Of a stretch of 64,000 nucleotides of DNA, positions 39,665-53,094 are shown piece by piece. The position numbers and the translations under genes were made by a program. The DNA is from Chondrosia reniformis (taxonomy: Eukaryota > Porifera > Demospongiae > Chondrillida > Chondrillidae). The stretch covers positions 3,131,401 through 3,195,400 of the forward strand of contig OX359198.1 of assembly GCA_947172415.1 (NCBI GenBank). Reading direction: 5' to 3'. Position 1 is the first letter of the stretch. Each line of letters begins with the position of its first letter. A model generated the notes under the pieces. That model ran no database searches and was not told the DNA's origin. It saw nothing but the letters and a program-made list of their open reading frames with translations.

Positions 39665-40716
39665 AAGTAACAAGGTTCTCCATTAAGGCTTTATTTCTAA
39701 AGTATATGTACTAGTTCTATGTACTAGTTCTATGTACATGTTGTATGTACTAGTTGTATGAATCAGTCGTATGTACTAGTTGTATGTAATAGTTGTATGT
39801 ACTAGTTATGTGTACTAGTTAACTGGACTAGTTATATGTACTGGTTAAATGTACTAGATCTATGTACTAGTCGTATGAACTAGTTGTATGTACTAGTTAT
39901 TTACCAGTTATATGGACTAGTTATAAGTACGGGTTATATGTACTAGTTTTATGCCCTAGTTGTAGTACTAGTTTTATGTACTAATAGTGTTCGCTAGTTG
40001 TATGTACTAGTTGTTTATACTAGTCGTATGTATTTGTGGTATTTACTAATTTTATGTACTAATTGTATATAAAAATTGTTTGTACTAGTTGTATGTACTA
40101 ATCGAATGTACTATTTGAATGTATTACATAGTTGTATGTACTAGTTGTAAGTACACAATACTACTTGTATGTTCTAGTTGTATGTACTAGATCTTCCTAT
40201 ATTCACTAGGTGGAGGTTGTAGTTGTATGTACTCAATTGTAAGTAGTGGTTGCATGTTCTAATTGTATGTACTAATTGTATGTACTAGTTTTTCATGTAA
40301 CAATTTTATGTATATATACTAGTTTTATGTATATATCAGTTGTTTGTACTAGTAGTATGTTCTAGTTTTATGTACTATATATATGTACTAGTTATATGTG
40401 TATGTACTAGTTATATGTTATAGTTGTATGTACTAGTTATGTGTAGTAGTTATAAGGACTAGTTATACGTACTGGTTATATGTACTAATTCTATTCCCTA
40501 GTTGTTGTACCAGATGTATGTACTAGTTGTATGCTCTGGTTGTATGTACTAGTTGTATGTACTTGTTGTATTTACTAGTTGCATGTACTAGTTGTATGTA
40601 CTAGAAAGTAGTTGCATAAACTAGTTATATATACTGGTTGTATGTACTAGTTGTATGTACTAGGTGTATGTACTAGTGAGAATCTGTATTTACTAGTTGT
40701 ATATACTAGTTGTATG

Positions 40717-41826
40717 CATAATATGTGAAAAAAATATGGCGACACCTCGTGTTTTGATTGAGTGATTGATTGAGAATCGCACTGAGATTTTGAGAAGAAT
40801 ACCAATCTGCTGCCGTTGCAATGGTAGTGGCAGATGTCTAAATTGTTCCTTTCCTCGATCAAGGAATCACTGCTCTGATTGTCTCCCAATAAGAAGAGGA
40901 CATTGCTGCAACATTGACGACCATCAAGGTGCAAATGGTGATGGATCAGACAGTACGGCTGTTCAAGAAGAACACAACCCAACCGACTCTGTTCCTGTCA
41001 GTATATTGGCTGTACCAGATACCCAGGATACCCCAGGAGCAACCCTGGATGGCCAGAACCTTGAATATGTTGAGGATATCCAGGACTCGTCAAACATCCT
41101 GCCATCATTTACAGCAGTCCAGGAGCCAAACTTCAAATGGGGTGAGGTAGATGGAGCCGCATTAACAGAAGTGATAAATCATGCCTACAAAGAAACTGTC
41201 CATTGGCGTGGAAACCTTTTAAAGGTTCCCTCGGGTGAGGTGGGTAAAGCTTTCGTTTCAGAAATGGGTCACCTATACCATGCCTATGCCCAGAATTCTC
41301 CGCTGGAACAAATTGCCCTTAAGTGTGTGATGACAATGACCGCCTTACTACTTCAGAAGCCACATAGATCTGCCAAAACAAAGGAGCATTCTATATGCCT
41401 AGAGTGCAGAGTGACATCGTGGAAACATGGAGATATTGATGCCCTTCATGAAGGGTGCACTATCCAGAACCAACTCCCTCTGCAGAGAAAAGTCCGAAGC
41501 ACAGGTTCCTTTGCCAACCTCATGTTCATGAGCAATATTCGAGTGGCCATTCGACTTCTGAGAGATCACAGCAGAGGAGGGAGACTGAGCCTAGACAGTT
41601 GTGTCCCAGGTGGTGCTGGTGAAAGTAGGACTGCTCGGGAGGTATTGATGGAAAAGCATCCGGAAGCCCAATCCCTCAAGATGTCTGTAGTTATTAATGA
41701 AGAATATTCCACCAAGAGACTCCCCATCCTATCCTATATGAACAGATTAATGGCCTTCTAATACATCATATTGCCCTAAGATCAAATAGGGCTGCAGGGC
41801 CATCAGGAATGGATGCTGCGGGTGGT
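40717..41826 (+). mobile_element. LINE 5' fragment (N-terminal part)
   Basis: About 1.1 kb of unique sequence between minisatellite blocks. It begins near CATAATATGTGAAAAAAATATGG, a short leader, and is cut at 41826 within the codons just before the reverse transcriptase. Keeping the 5' end but losing the 3' end is the opposite of ordinary LINE truncation. The loss was therefore probably a later deletion or rearrangement in the array. Confidence 0.65.
40736..41826 (+). pseudogene. LINE ORF N-terminus with cysteine-rich motif
   Basis: Starting at ATG 40736, the frame has a TGA at 40763-40765 and then runs open to a TAA at 41759-41761. After a frameshift between about 41700 and 41727 the alternative frame continues into RAAGPSGMDAAG. 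Features in order are a Cys/His-rich segment (CCRCNGSGRCLNC, then C.DC and GHCC), a low-complexity acidic region, WRGNLLKVPSGEVGKAF, TALLLQKPHRSAK and a helical stretch. I recognise this layout from the region upstream of the reverse transcriptase in large LINE-like ORFs of corals and sponges, where AAGPSGMDA directly precedes the polymerase. It appears to be a different family from the 38450 fragment. The assignment is from memory of the family and unverified. Confidence 0.6.
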
Positions 41827-44333
41827 AGTTGCATGTACTAGTTATATGTACCAGTTGTATGTACTAGTTGTATGTACTAGTTGTTTGTACTAGTAACTAG
41901 ATGTATGTACTAGCTGTATGTACTAGTTATATGTGCTCATTGTATATATTAGTTGTATGTATTAGTAAGTAGTTGCATGTACTAGTTATATGTACTAGTT
42001 GTATGTACTAGTTGTGAAAAATTTGTATATGTACTAGTTATATTTACTAGTTGGAGTTACTAGTTAAATGTACTAGTCGTATGTACTAGTTGTATAGGCG
42101 TTCTAGTTTGTAGTTGCATGTACTAGTTATGTGTACTAGTTCTATGTACTAGTAACAATCTGTGTTTACTAGTTGCATGTACAAATTGTATGTCATTGTG
42201 TCATGGACTAGTTATATGTATTAGCTTTATGCAATAATGTTATGTACTAGTTGTTATGTACTAGTAAGTAGTTGCATGTACTAGTTGTATGTACTAGTTG
42301 TATGTACTAGTAACTAGATGTATGTACTAGCTGTATGTACTAGTTATATGTGCTCATTGTATATATTAGTTGTATGTACTAGTAAGTAGTTGCATGTACT
42401 AGTTATATGTACTAGTTGTATTTACTAGTGGCATGTACTAGTTGTTATGTACTAGTAAGTAGTTGCATGTACTAGTTATATGTACCAGTTGTATGTACTA
42501 GTTGTATGTACTAGTTGTATGTACCAGTAACTAGATGTATGTACTAGCTGTGTGTACTAGTTGTATGTACTAGTAACTAGATGTATGTACTAGTTATATG
42601 TGCTCATTGTATATATTAGTTGTATGTACTAGTAAGTAGTTGCATGTACTAGGTATATGTACTAGTTGTATGTACTAGTTGCATGTACTAGTTTTATGTA
42701 CTAGTAACTAGATGTATGTACTAACTGCATGTACTAGTGGTATGTACTAATTGTCTCTACTAGTTGTTTTTACTAATACGTAGTTGCCTGCACCAGTTAT
42801 ATGTACTAATTGTATGCACTAGTTGTATGTACTAGTTGTATGTACTACTTGTGTGTAATTGTTGTATGTACTAGTTATATTTAGTGGTTGTAGTTACTAG
42901 TTGTAAGTTTTAATTGTATTTACTAGTAAGTAGTTGCATGTACTAGTTGTGTGTACTATTTTTGTGTAATAGTTGTATGTATATACTAGTTGTGTGTACT
43001 AGTTGTAAGTTGAGATATGTTCTAGTTGTATGTAGTAGGTTTGTGTAATTGTTGTATGCACTTGTTATATAAACTATTTGTATGTACTAATTTTATGTAC
43101 CAGTTGTATCTACTAGTGAGTTGTTGCACGTACTTGTTATATGTCCCAGTTGTATGTACTAGGTGAATGTACTGGTTGTATATACAAGTTGTTTGTTTAT
43201 AATTATATGGACTAATTTTATATAGGTACTAGTTATGTGTAATTGTTGTATGTACTATTTATATGTACTAGTTGTATATACTAGTTGTATGTACTAGTAA
43301 CTAGATGTAAGTACTAGCTGTGTGTACTATATGTATGTACTAATTGCATGTACTCGTTGTATGTACTAGTAAGTTGTTGCATGTACTCGTTGTATGTACT
43401 AGTAAGTTGTTGCATGTACTAGTTATATGTACTATTGTTGTTTAATAGTTTTATGTACTAGTAAATAGAACTAGTTGTATTTACTAGTAACTAGATGTAA
43501 GTTCTAGCTGTATGGACTAGTTTTATGTACTAGCTTTATATACTAGTTTTATGTACTAGATACTAGTTGTATATACTTGTTTTATGCACTAGTTATATGT
43601 ATTAATTGTATTTACTAATTGTGTGCAATTGTTGTTGTTACTAGTTGTTGTAGTAGTAACTAGTTGAATGTACTACTTGTATTTACTAATTGTATGTACT
43701 AATTGTATGTACTAGTGGTATAAAGTTTTATGAACTAGATGTATATACTAGTAATATGTAATAGTTGTAAGAACTAATTGTATGGACTAGTTGTATATAC
43801 TAGTTGTATGTACTAGGTGTATGAATTAGTAACAATCTGTATTTACTAGTTTTAAGTTCTAGCTGTATGGAATATTTGTTTGTTGGTATATGGAATAGTT
43901 GTACTAGTTGTGTGAAATTTTTAGTAACATGTATTAGTTTTATGTACTAGCTGTATGTAGTAGTTATATGTACTAGTTGTATGTACTTGTTGTATATGTG
44001 TTCTACTAAGTAGTTGTATGCACTAGTTATAAGAACTCGTTGGAGGTACTAGTTGTATGTACTAGTTGTAAGAACTGATTGTTTGTGGTGTTTGTATGTA
44101 CTAGTAATTAGTTGCATGCACTAGTTATATGTGCCAGTTGTATGTACTACTTGTGTGTACTAGGTGTATGAATTAGTAACTTTCTGTATTTACTAGTTGT
44201 AAATACTAGCTGTATGGAATATTTGTTTGTAAGTATATGGACTAGTTGTGTACTAGTTGTGTGTAATTGTTGTGTCTACTAGTAAATAGTTGCATGTACT
44301 AGTTTTATGTACTATCTGAATGTACTAGTTGTT

Positions 44334-44540
44334 GGCAATACATCGATATTGCAAATTTTGGCGTTCAGGAAGCTTTAGTTAACGAAGCTTTTCCATCATT
44401 ATTTATAAAGTTCAGGACACTTAAGCGTTCTCAATCGTTAGTATTACGAATATATATATTAAATCCCAACGATACGGCCAAGTAGTTCGAGTTAATTCGG
44501 GGGGCGGCAGCCCCACGAGTTTTTAAACTCGAAATACTTG
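44334..44540. mobile_element. Small hairpin-rich insertion, possibly Helitron-like
   Basis: About 205 bp unrelated to the minisatellite. Near its right end are two adjacent hairpins: GGGGC-GGCA-GCCCC (44501-44514) and CGAGTTT-TT-AAACTCG (44516-44531). No coding content. GC-rich hairpins close to a terminus are seen in Helitron-type elements, but neither a CTRR end nor an A/T insertion site is clear, so the class is a guess. Confidence 0.35.
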
Positions 44541-46849
44541 TTGTTCTAATTATATGTACTAGTTGTATGTACTAGTAACAATCTGTGTTTACTAATTGTA
44601 TGTACTAGTTATATATACTAGTTGAATGTACTTATATGTACTTGTTGTATGTACTATTTGTATGTTATAGTTTTATGAACTAGTTGTATGTACAAGGTGT
44701 ATGTACTAGTAACAATCTGTGTTTATGTACTAGTTGTAAATACTAATTGTATGTACTTATGTTTACTAGTTCTATGTACTAGTTATGTGAAATTGTTTTA
44801 TGCACTAGTTATTAGTACTCGTATGTACTAGCTGTTTGTACTAGTTATAAGTACTAGTTGTTTGTACTAGTTGTATGTCCTAGTTGGATGTACTAGTAAC
44901 TAGTAGTATGTACTAATTGTATGTACTAGTTCTATGTATAACTTTTATGTACTCCTTGTGTGAAATAGGTGTGTGTACTAGTTATATGTACTAGCTGTAT
45001 GTCCTAGCTACTAGTTGTATGTCCTAGTTGAATGTACTAGTTGCATATTCTAGTTACTAGTTATATGTACTAGTTGTATGTACTAGTTATCTGTACTAGT
45101 TGTATGTACTAGCTGTATGTACTAGTTTTATGTACTAGTTGTATTTTCTAGTTGTATGTAATAGTTGTATGTAGAAGTAACTAGTTGTATGTAGTACTTG
45201 TACGAACAAGTTATATGTACTGGTTATATATACTAGTTCTATGTCCTAGTTGTACTAGTTGTAAGAACTATAAAGTTGTATAAACGGGTTGTATGTACTA
45301 ATTGTAGGTTCCATTTGTATGTACTTGTTGAATATACTAGTTGTAAATACTAGTTGTTTGCAATAGTTGAATGTACTAGTTATATGTACTAGTTGAATGT
45401 TCTAGTTGTATGTACTAGTAAGTAGTTGTAACTACTAGTTATATGTACTAGTTTTATGAACTAGTTATATGTACCAGTAGCTACTTGAATGTACTAGTTG
45501 TATGCCCTAATTGTTTTAACTAGCAAGTAGTTGTATCTACTAGTTATATGCATTAGTTTTATGTAGTAGTTGTATGTACTAGCAGCTAGTTGAATGTACT
45601 AGTTGTATGGATTAGTTGTATGTACTAGTTTTATGTATATACTTGTTGTATGTACTAGTTACATGCATTAGTTGTATATATGTTCTAGTTAGTAGTTGTA
45701 TGTACAAGTTATATGTACTAGTTGTATCGACTAGCTTTATGTACTAGTTGTATGTACTAATTGTATGTACTATTAACAATCTGTTTTTACTAGTTGTATG
45801 AACTAGTTGTGTGTAAGTGTTTTAGGTACAAGTTATATATACTAGTTGTATGTAATAGGTGTATGTACTAGTTGTATGTACTAGCTAGTGGTTGCATGTA
45901 CTAGTTATATGTACTAGTTGTATGTACTTATTGTATGTACTAGTTGTATGTACTAGTTTTATTCCCTAGTTGTATGTAGATGTTGTACTAGTTTTGTGTT
46001 CTAGTGACTATCAGTATATACTAGTTGTATGTTCTAGTTGTTTGAACTAGTTGCATGTAGTTATATTAAGTACTTGAATGTACTAGTTGTGTGTACTTTT
46101 CATATTTACTAGTTGTACTTAATAGTTTTATGTACTCGTGGCATGTACTAGTTGTATGTACTAGTAAGTAGATGTATGTACTAGTTGAATGTACTACTTG
46201 TAGGCACTAGTTGTATGTACTAGATGTATGTACTAGGTGTATGTAATAATTGTATGTAGTAGTTTTATGAACTAGTAATTAATTGCATGCACTAGTTATA
46301 GGAACTAGATGTATATACAAGTTGTATGTACCAGGTGTATGATTTAGTAATAATCTGTATTTACTAGTTGGAAGTACTAGCTGTATGGACTATTTGTAAG
46401 TAGTTATATGGACTAGTTGCATGTACTAGTTATATGTACAAGCCGCATGTACTAGTTATATGTTCTAGTTGTATGTACTAGTTTTACGTAGTAGTAACTA
46501 GTTGTGTGTACTAGTTGTATGTTCTAGTACAAGTTATATATATTAGTTATATTTAAAAGTTATATTTACTAGTTGTTTGAACTGGTTGTAGCACTAATTG
46601 TATGGACTAGTTGTATGTACTAGATGCATGTACTAATTGTGTGAAATAATTAATCGTCATAGTGGGAGTTCTAGTTTAATGCACTAGTTGTATGGACTAT
46701 ATATATGTACTAGGTAAATGTGTATGTTATAGTCATAGGTACTAGTTGTATGTGCTAGTTGTATGAACTAGTGGTATGTACTAGTTATATATAATGTACT
46801 AGTTGTATAAACTAGGTGTATGTACTAGTTGTATATACTATTATAATTA

Positions 46850-48740
46850 CAAGGTATATGTGTATGTACTAGTTATATGTAGTAGGTGTATGTACTAGTT
46901 ATATGTCCCAGTCGTTTGTACTAGTTGTATGCAGTAGTCATGTGCTAGTTTTATATACAAGTTGTACGTTCTAGTATTAAGTTCTCGTCCTATGAACTAG
47001 TTGTATGTACTAGTTTCTAGTTGTATGTACTAGTTGTATGTACTAGTTGTAAGTACTATGTGTATATACTATTTATAAGAACCAACTTTATGTTTGTGTA
47101 CTAGCTATATGCACTAGTTGTATTCACTAGCTGTGTGTACTAGTTGTATGTACTATTTATAATTTCTAGGTATATGTGTATGTACTAGTTATATGTAGTA
47201 GGTGTATGTACTAGCTATTTGTCCTAGTTGTTTGTACTAGTTGTATGTACTAGTTGTATGTAATAGTTGTGTGTACTATTTGGTTGTACTAGTTGTATGT
47301 ACTAGTTGCATGTACTAGTTATGTACTAGTTGCATATACAAGTTGTATGTTCTAGTATTATGTACTCGTTCTATGAACGAGTAGTATGTAGGAGTTGTAT
47401 GTACTAGTTGTATATACTAGTTGTTGATTCTTGTGCTAGTTATGTAAGGTACTAGGTAGGTTCTAGTTGTATGTACTAGTTGAATGTAAGAGTTGTATGA
47501 ATTAGTTGTATGTACTAGTACAAGTTATATTTACTAGTTGTAGGTATCAGTTGTATGTACTAGTTGTATGTAGTACTTGTATGTTCTAATTGCATGAACT
47601 AGTTTTAAGTACTAGTTGTATGTACTAGTTATATACTAGTTGTATGTACTAGTTGTGTGTACTATTTGCATGTATTAACTGTGTGTATTAGTTATGTATT
47701 AGTTGCATGTACTAGTTCTAATAACTAGTTGTATGTACTAGTACTGGTCATATTTACTAGTTTTATGTACTAGTACAAGTTAAATTTACTAATTATAGAT
47801 ATTGGTTGTATGTAGAAGTTGTATGTTCTAATTGTTTGAACTAGTTGTATGTACTAATTGTATGTACTAGTTATATGAACTAGTTTTAAGTACTTGTTGT
47901 GTGTACTATTTGTATGCACTAGTTTTATGTACTACTTGTATGTACTAGTTGTATGTACTATTTGTATGTACTAATTGTATGTACTAGGTGTATGTAATAT
48001 TTATATTTACCACTTTTATGTGTATGTACTAGTTATATGTAGTAGTTCGGTACTAGTTATAGGTACTAGTTGTAAGTTCAAATACTAGTAAAACTAGGTA
48101 CTAAGTAGATACTAGTTGTATCTACTAGTTGTATCTGCTAGTACAATTTATATTTAATAGTTACATTTACTAGTTGTATGTACTAGTACAAGTTATATAC
48201 ATTTAATAGTTGTATTTACTAGTTGTATTTAATAGTTGTTTGTACTGGTTTTATGTACTAGTTGTATGTACTATTTGTAGTACTAGTTATATGTTTGTGA
48301 AATAGTTATATGTACTATTTGTATACACTAGGTGTATGTACTAGTTGTATATACTATTATAATTACCAGGTATATGTGTATGTACTAGTTATATGTAGAA
48401 GGTATATGTACTAGTTATATCTCCTAGTCGTTTGTACTAGTTGTATGCAGTAGCTATGTACTAGTTTTATATACAAGTTGTACGTTCTAGTATTAAGTTC
48501 TTGTCCTATGAACTAGTTGTATGCACTATGTGTATGGACTATTTATAAGAACCAACTTTATGTTTGTGTACTAGCTAGATATACTTGTTGTATTCACTAG
48601 CTGTGTGTACTAGTTGTATGTACTATTTATAATTTCTAGGTATATGTGTATGTACTAGTTATATGTAGTAGGTGTATGTACTAGCTATTTGTCCTAGTTG
48701 TTTGTACTAGTTGTATGTACTAGTTGTATGTACTAGTTGT
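46850..48740 (+). repeat. Local ~1.5-kb duplication in satellite C
   Basis: Words such as AAGAACCAACTTTATG (about 47085 and 48548), ATTACCAGG/ATTACAAGG with TATATGTGTATG (about 46850 and 48360), and AATTTCTAGGTATATGTG recur at an offset near 1463-1510 bp. This indicates an imperfect tandem duplication in which the copies have diverged. Confidence 0.55.
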
Positions 48741-49085
48741 GTGAACTATTTGGTTGTACTAGTTGTATGTTCTAGTTGCATGTACAAGTTTTATGCACTA
48801 GTACTAGTTATATTTACTAATTGCAGTAGTTATGTTCGAATTGTACGTACTAGTTTTACATATAAACAAGTTGTATGTAGTAGCTATGTACTAGTTGTAT
48901 ATACAAGTTGTAATTTCTAGTATTATGTACTCGTTCTATGAACTAGTTGTATGTACTAGTTTCTAGTTTTATGTACTAGTTGTATATACTATTTATAATT
49001 ACAAGGTATATGTGTATTTACTAGTTATATATAGTAGGTGTATGTACTAGTTCTATGTCTTAGCTGTTTGTCCTAGCTGTATGTA

Positions 49086-51059
49086 CTTTGAATCCTCGAT
49101 TATCTTGATCACAAAATTACCTTGCACATGACACATGGATTATGCAATTATTACACCAACGTATGCGAATGTGACACCTTTCAGTCGTGCTAAAGTTTTT
49201 TGCTCGATCGAGGATGACGGAGTCTACTAACGCTGCGAAGCCTAAGCGAAAGAGAACAGTTTTAAGTATTGAAGACAAAGTGGCCATCATAAAGCAGCTA
49301 GAGAGCAGCTCTGCTAACGTTATTGCCGAACGCTATGGCATTGGAAAGGACACAGTCTTGGATATTAAGAAGAAGCGGGATAAGATCCTTTGCTTCAACC
49401 AGGAGATGCACAACATGGGTATTAGTAAAAAGGCAAAAGTAACGAAGGTCTGAGATGACGAACAGCATGATAAGGCCGTCTACTTATGGTTCAAACAAAA
49501 GCGGATGGAGGGTATACCTATCTCAGGCCCGATATTGTGTGAAAAAGCTGTCCAGCTGCACAAGAAGATGTGCGGTGAAGAGTCAAGTTTCTCTGGAAGT
49601 ACAGGTTGGCAATGGAGGTTCTGCAAGAGGCACGGAATATGCAACTTGTCCCTTGAAGGTGAGAAATTATCTGCTGATACAGAAGCAAGTGCAGCTTTCG
49701 TCACATCTTTCAGGGAATTCGTTGAAGAGCCCCAGCTTACTCTCAATCAAATTTTCAATTGTGATTAGACTGGACTTAACTTTCGCTTGTTTTCAGACAA
49801 GACACTAGCTGCTTCCTTTGAGCACTCTGCTGATGGAAGAAAGCTGAGCAAAGAGAGAGTCACAATCAATGCCTGTGCAAATGCTACAGGCACCATCAAG
49901 TTACCTCTCCAGGTTAACGGAAAAGCAAAACACCCTAGGTGTTTTAGGGGTTTGAGGATGGCCTTCCTGCCTGTGGAGTACTGTGGCCAGAAAAGTGCAT
50001 GGAAGAGCTCCTAGATTTTTCATGCCTGGTTTCACAACTCATTCATCCCTACAGTACGCAAAGAGCTCTCTTCTCTTGGCTTTGAGCCAAAAGCTGTTCT
50101 GGTGCTGGATAATTGCCCTGCCAACCCCAGTGAAGAAGCCCTCATTAGTGATGATGGAAAGATCACAGCCCTTTACTTGCCACCAAATTTCACTTCCTTG
50201 TTTCAACCAATGGATCAAGGGGTACATATGGCACTCAAGTGCCACTACAAGATGAAATTGTTACGAAGGCTATTGATAGAAGATGAGAATGGCGTATCTC
50301 TCATTGATTTCCTGAAGTCATTGAATATGAAAATTGTCACAGAGCTAATCGCAGAGTCATGGGGTGAAATCAAAGAATCCACACTACGCAAGTCGTGGAG
50401 AAAGATCATGCCTATTCAAGAACCAAAGGAGAGTGAAGATCAGACTGAAGGAGAGGAAGATGTGCAAGAATTTATACATGAATTTCAGGAGTTGGGATAC
50501 AGTATGGATGAAAATGAGATAAGTTCCTGGCTTAAGAGTGATTCCAATGATCCTGGCTTTCAGCTGATTACAGATGATAAAATCAGTGACCATGTTCTCT
50601 CAGAGCAAGTGCCTGACCAGGAAGATGAGCCTGAACCAGAGGAAGGAGAATCGAATGTCTGTCCTGTCTCCAACTGGCAGCTCATATGATTGAGAAGTGC
50701 CTCACATGGCTTGAATACCAGCCTGAAGTAAATCCATACAACACATGCATGTTGAGAGAACTCCATGCCCTCGCAGTCCGTAAACGAGGAGAGTCCCTAA
50801 AACAGAGGACCTTACTAGAGATGCTACAAAAGTAAATGTATGTATGAGCACATGCATATGTATTTGTACAATGTTATAGAATGTTATACAATCATTAAAC
50901 TGATCTATACGTGTTTTGTTGGCGTGCTTGATCGTCCAAAGAAATCGTTCTACGGTTCTACATATTTGATTGTATTTCACTTATCCGAACTTTTCACTTA
51001 TCTGAATAAAATTTTTGTGCCATTTGACCAATGGGGTTCGGATAACCGAGGATTCACTG
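49086..51059 (+). mobile_element. Tigger/pogo-like DNA transposon, nearly full length
   Basis: A 1974-bp element flanked by TA (49084-49085 and 51060-51061). The terminal inverted repeats agree at 16 of the first 19 positions: left CTTTGAATCCTCGATTATC, right (other strand) CAGTGAATCCTCGGTTATC. The left end has mutated from the usual CAGTG. Extra CTTATCCGAAC/CTTATCTGAA words precede the right end. The interior is a transposase pseudogene. Confidence 0.88.
49214..50835 (+). pseudogene. Tigger/jerky-like DDE transposase, inactivated
   Basis: About 540 codons, the normal size for this family. From ATG 49214 a single frame carries a psq/CENP-B type helix-turn-helix (KRTVLSIEDKVAIIK.., IGKDTVLDIKKK; about residues 12-56), then the second DNA-binding domain (KAVYLWFKQKR, WQWRFCKRHGI), then the DDE core: NCD (49763), VLDNCPANP (Asp at 50108) and QPMDQGV (Asp at 50213), with 34 residues between the last two. 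Three stops interrupt this frame (TGA 49451, TAG 49766, TAG 50012). A frameshift near 50684-50690 moves the last 48 residues (..CLTWLEYQPE.., ending TAA 50833-50835) to another frame. The protein would have cut and pasted the element at TA sites in the nucleus. Confidence 0.9.
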
Positions 51060-51149
51060 TACTAGTTGAATGTACTAGTTGTATGTGCTAATTGTATGTA
51101 ATAGTTGTGTGTACTATTTGTCATGTACTAGTTGTATGTACTAGTTGCA

Positions 51150-52790
51150 TGTACTAGTTGTATGTACTAATTGTTTGTACTAGTTGTATGCACTAGTTAT
51201 ATGTACTAGCTCTAGTTATATTTACTAATTGTAGGTCAAGTTGTATGTAGAAGTTGTATGTAGAAGTTGTATGTAGTAGTTGCATGTACAAGTTATGTAC
51301 TAGTTGCATATACAAGTTGTGTGTTCTAGTATTATGTACTCGTTCTATGAACTAGTAGTATGTACTAGTTGTATACACTAGTTGTTGATTCTTGTGCTAG
51401 TTATGTAAGGTACTAGGTAGGTTCCAGTTGTATGTACTAGTTGAATGTAATAGTTGTATGAATTAGTTGTATCTACTAGTACAAGTTATATTTACTAGTT
51501 GTAGGTATCAGTTTTATATATTAGTTGTATGTATATAGTACTTGTATGTTCTAATTGCATGAACTAGTTTTATGTACTAGTTGTATGTACTATGTATATG
51601 CTAGTTGTATGTACTAGTTGTGTGTACTATTTGTATGTATTAACTGTGTGTATTAGTTATGTACTAGTTGCATGTACTAGTTCTAATAACTAGTTGTATG
51701 TACTAGTACTGGTCATATTTACTAGTTGTATGTACTAGTACAAGTTAAATTTACTAATTATAGGTATTAGTTGAATGTTGTAGTTGTATGTACTAGTTGT
51801 ATGTACTAATTGTTTGTACTAGTTGTATGCACTAGTTATATGTACTAGCTCTAGTTATATTTACTAATTGTAGGTCAAGTTGTATGTAGAAGTTGTATGT
51901 AGAAGTTGTATGTAGTAGTTGCATGTACAAGTTATGTACTAGTTACATATACAAGTTGTGTGTTCTAGTATTATGTACTCGTTCTATGAACTAGTAGTAT
52001 GTACTAGTTGTATGTACTAGTTGTATATACTAGTTGTTGATTCTTGTGCTAGTTATGTAAGGTACTAGGTAGGTTCTAGTTGTATGTACTAGTTGAATGT
52101 AATAGTTGTATGAATTAGTTGTATCTACTAGTACAAGTTATATTTACTAGTTGTAGGTATCAGTTTTATATATTAGTTGTATGTATATAGTACTTGTATG
52201 TTCTAATTGCATGAACTAGTTTTATGTACTAGTTGTATGTACTATGTATATGCTAGTTGTATGTACTAGTTGTGTGTACTATTTGTATGTATTAACTGTG
52301 TGTATTAGTTATGTACTAGTTGCATGTACTAGTTATAATAACTAGTTGTATGTACTAGTACTGGTCATATTTACTAGTTGTATGTACTAGTACAAGTTAA
52401 ATTTACTAATTATAGGTATTAGTTGAATGTTGTAGTTGTATGTGCTAATTGTATGTACTAGTTGTGTGTACTATTTGTCATGTACTAGTTGTATGTACTA
52501 GTTGCATGTACTAGTTGTATGTACTAATTGTTTGTACTAGTTGTATGCACTAGTTATATGTACTAGCTCTAGGTATATTTACTAATTGTAGGTCAAGTTG
52601 TATGTAGAAGTTGTATGTAGTAGTTGCATGTACAAGTTATGTACTAGTTACATATACAAGTTGTGTGTTCTAGTATTATGTACTCGTTCTATGAACTAGT
52701 AGTATGTACTAGTTGTATGTACTAGTTGTATATACTAGTTGTTGATTCTTGTGCTAGTTATGTAAGGTACTAGGTAGGTTCTAGTTGTAT
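51150..52790 (+). repeat. Triplicated ~0.64-0.72-kb unit in satellite C
   Basis: The phrase CTTGTGCTAGTTATGTAAGG occurs near 51390, 52044 and 52748, and TATGCACTAGTTATATG near 51184, 51824 and 52544. This marks three successive copies of one minisatellite-built unit. A more distant relative occurs near 47430. Confidence 0.75.
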
Positions 52791-53094
52791 TGTATTGTAG
52801 TTGTGTCTACTACTTGTATGTACTAGTTTTATGTACTAGTTGTGTGTACTAGTTGTATTTACTAGTTGTATGCACTAGTTGTATGTATTAGATGTATGTA
52901 CTTTTTATGTAATAGTTATATATAGTTGTTGTTTGTACTAGTTATATGTACTATAGTTGTATGAACTATAATGTATATATGTTCTAGTTGTATGTGCTAG
53001 ATACTAGTTGTATGTACTAGTTGTATGTACTAGTTGAATTTACTATTTGTATTCACTAGTTCTATGTAGTAGTTGTATGTACTAGTTGTATGTA

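Larger units (their letters stand above)
38450..39702 (+). mobile_element. R2-like LINE, 5'-truncated copy
   Basis: About 1.25 kb of unique sequence starting abruptly after GTATGTACC. It contains the C-terminal part of the ORF and a 3' untranslated region of about 270 bp, ending near CCATTAAGGCTTTATTTC. 5' truncation is normal for LINE insertions. No clear target duplication could be recognised because the flanks are minisatellite. Confidence 0.8.

Noticed and set aside
48711-48920. 69-codon frame (MYVLVVCTSC...) as a gene
   Set aside because: It is a direct translation of the 13-bp minisatellite with no independent evidence.
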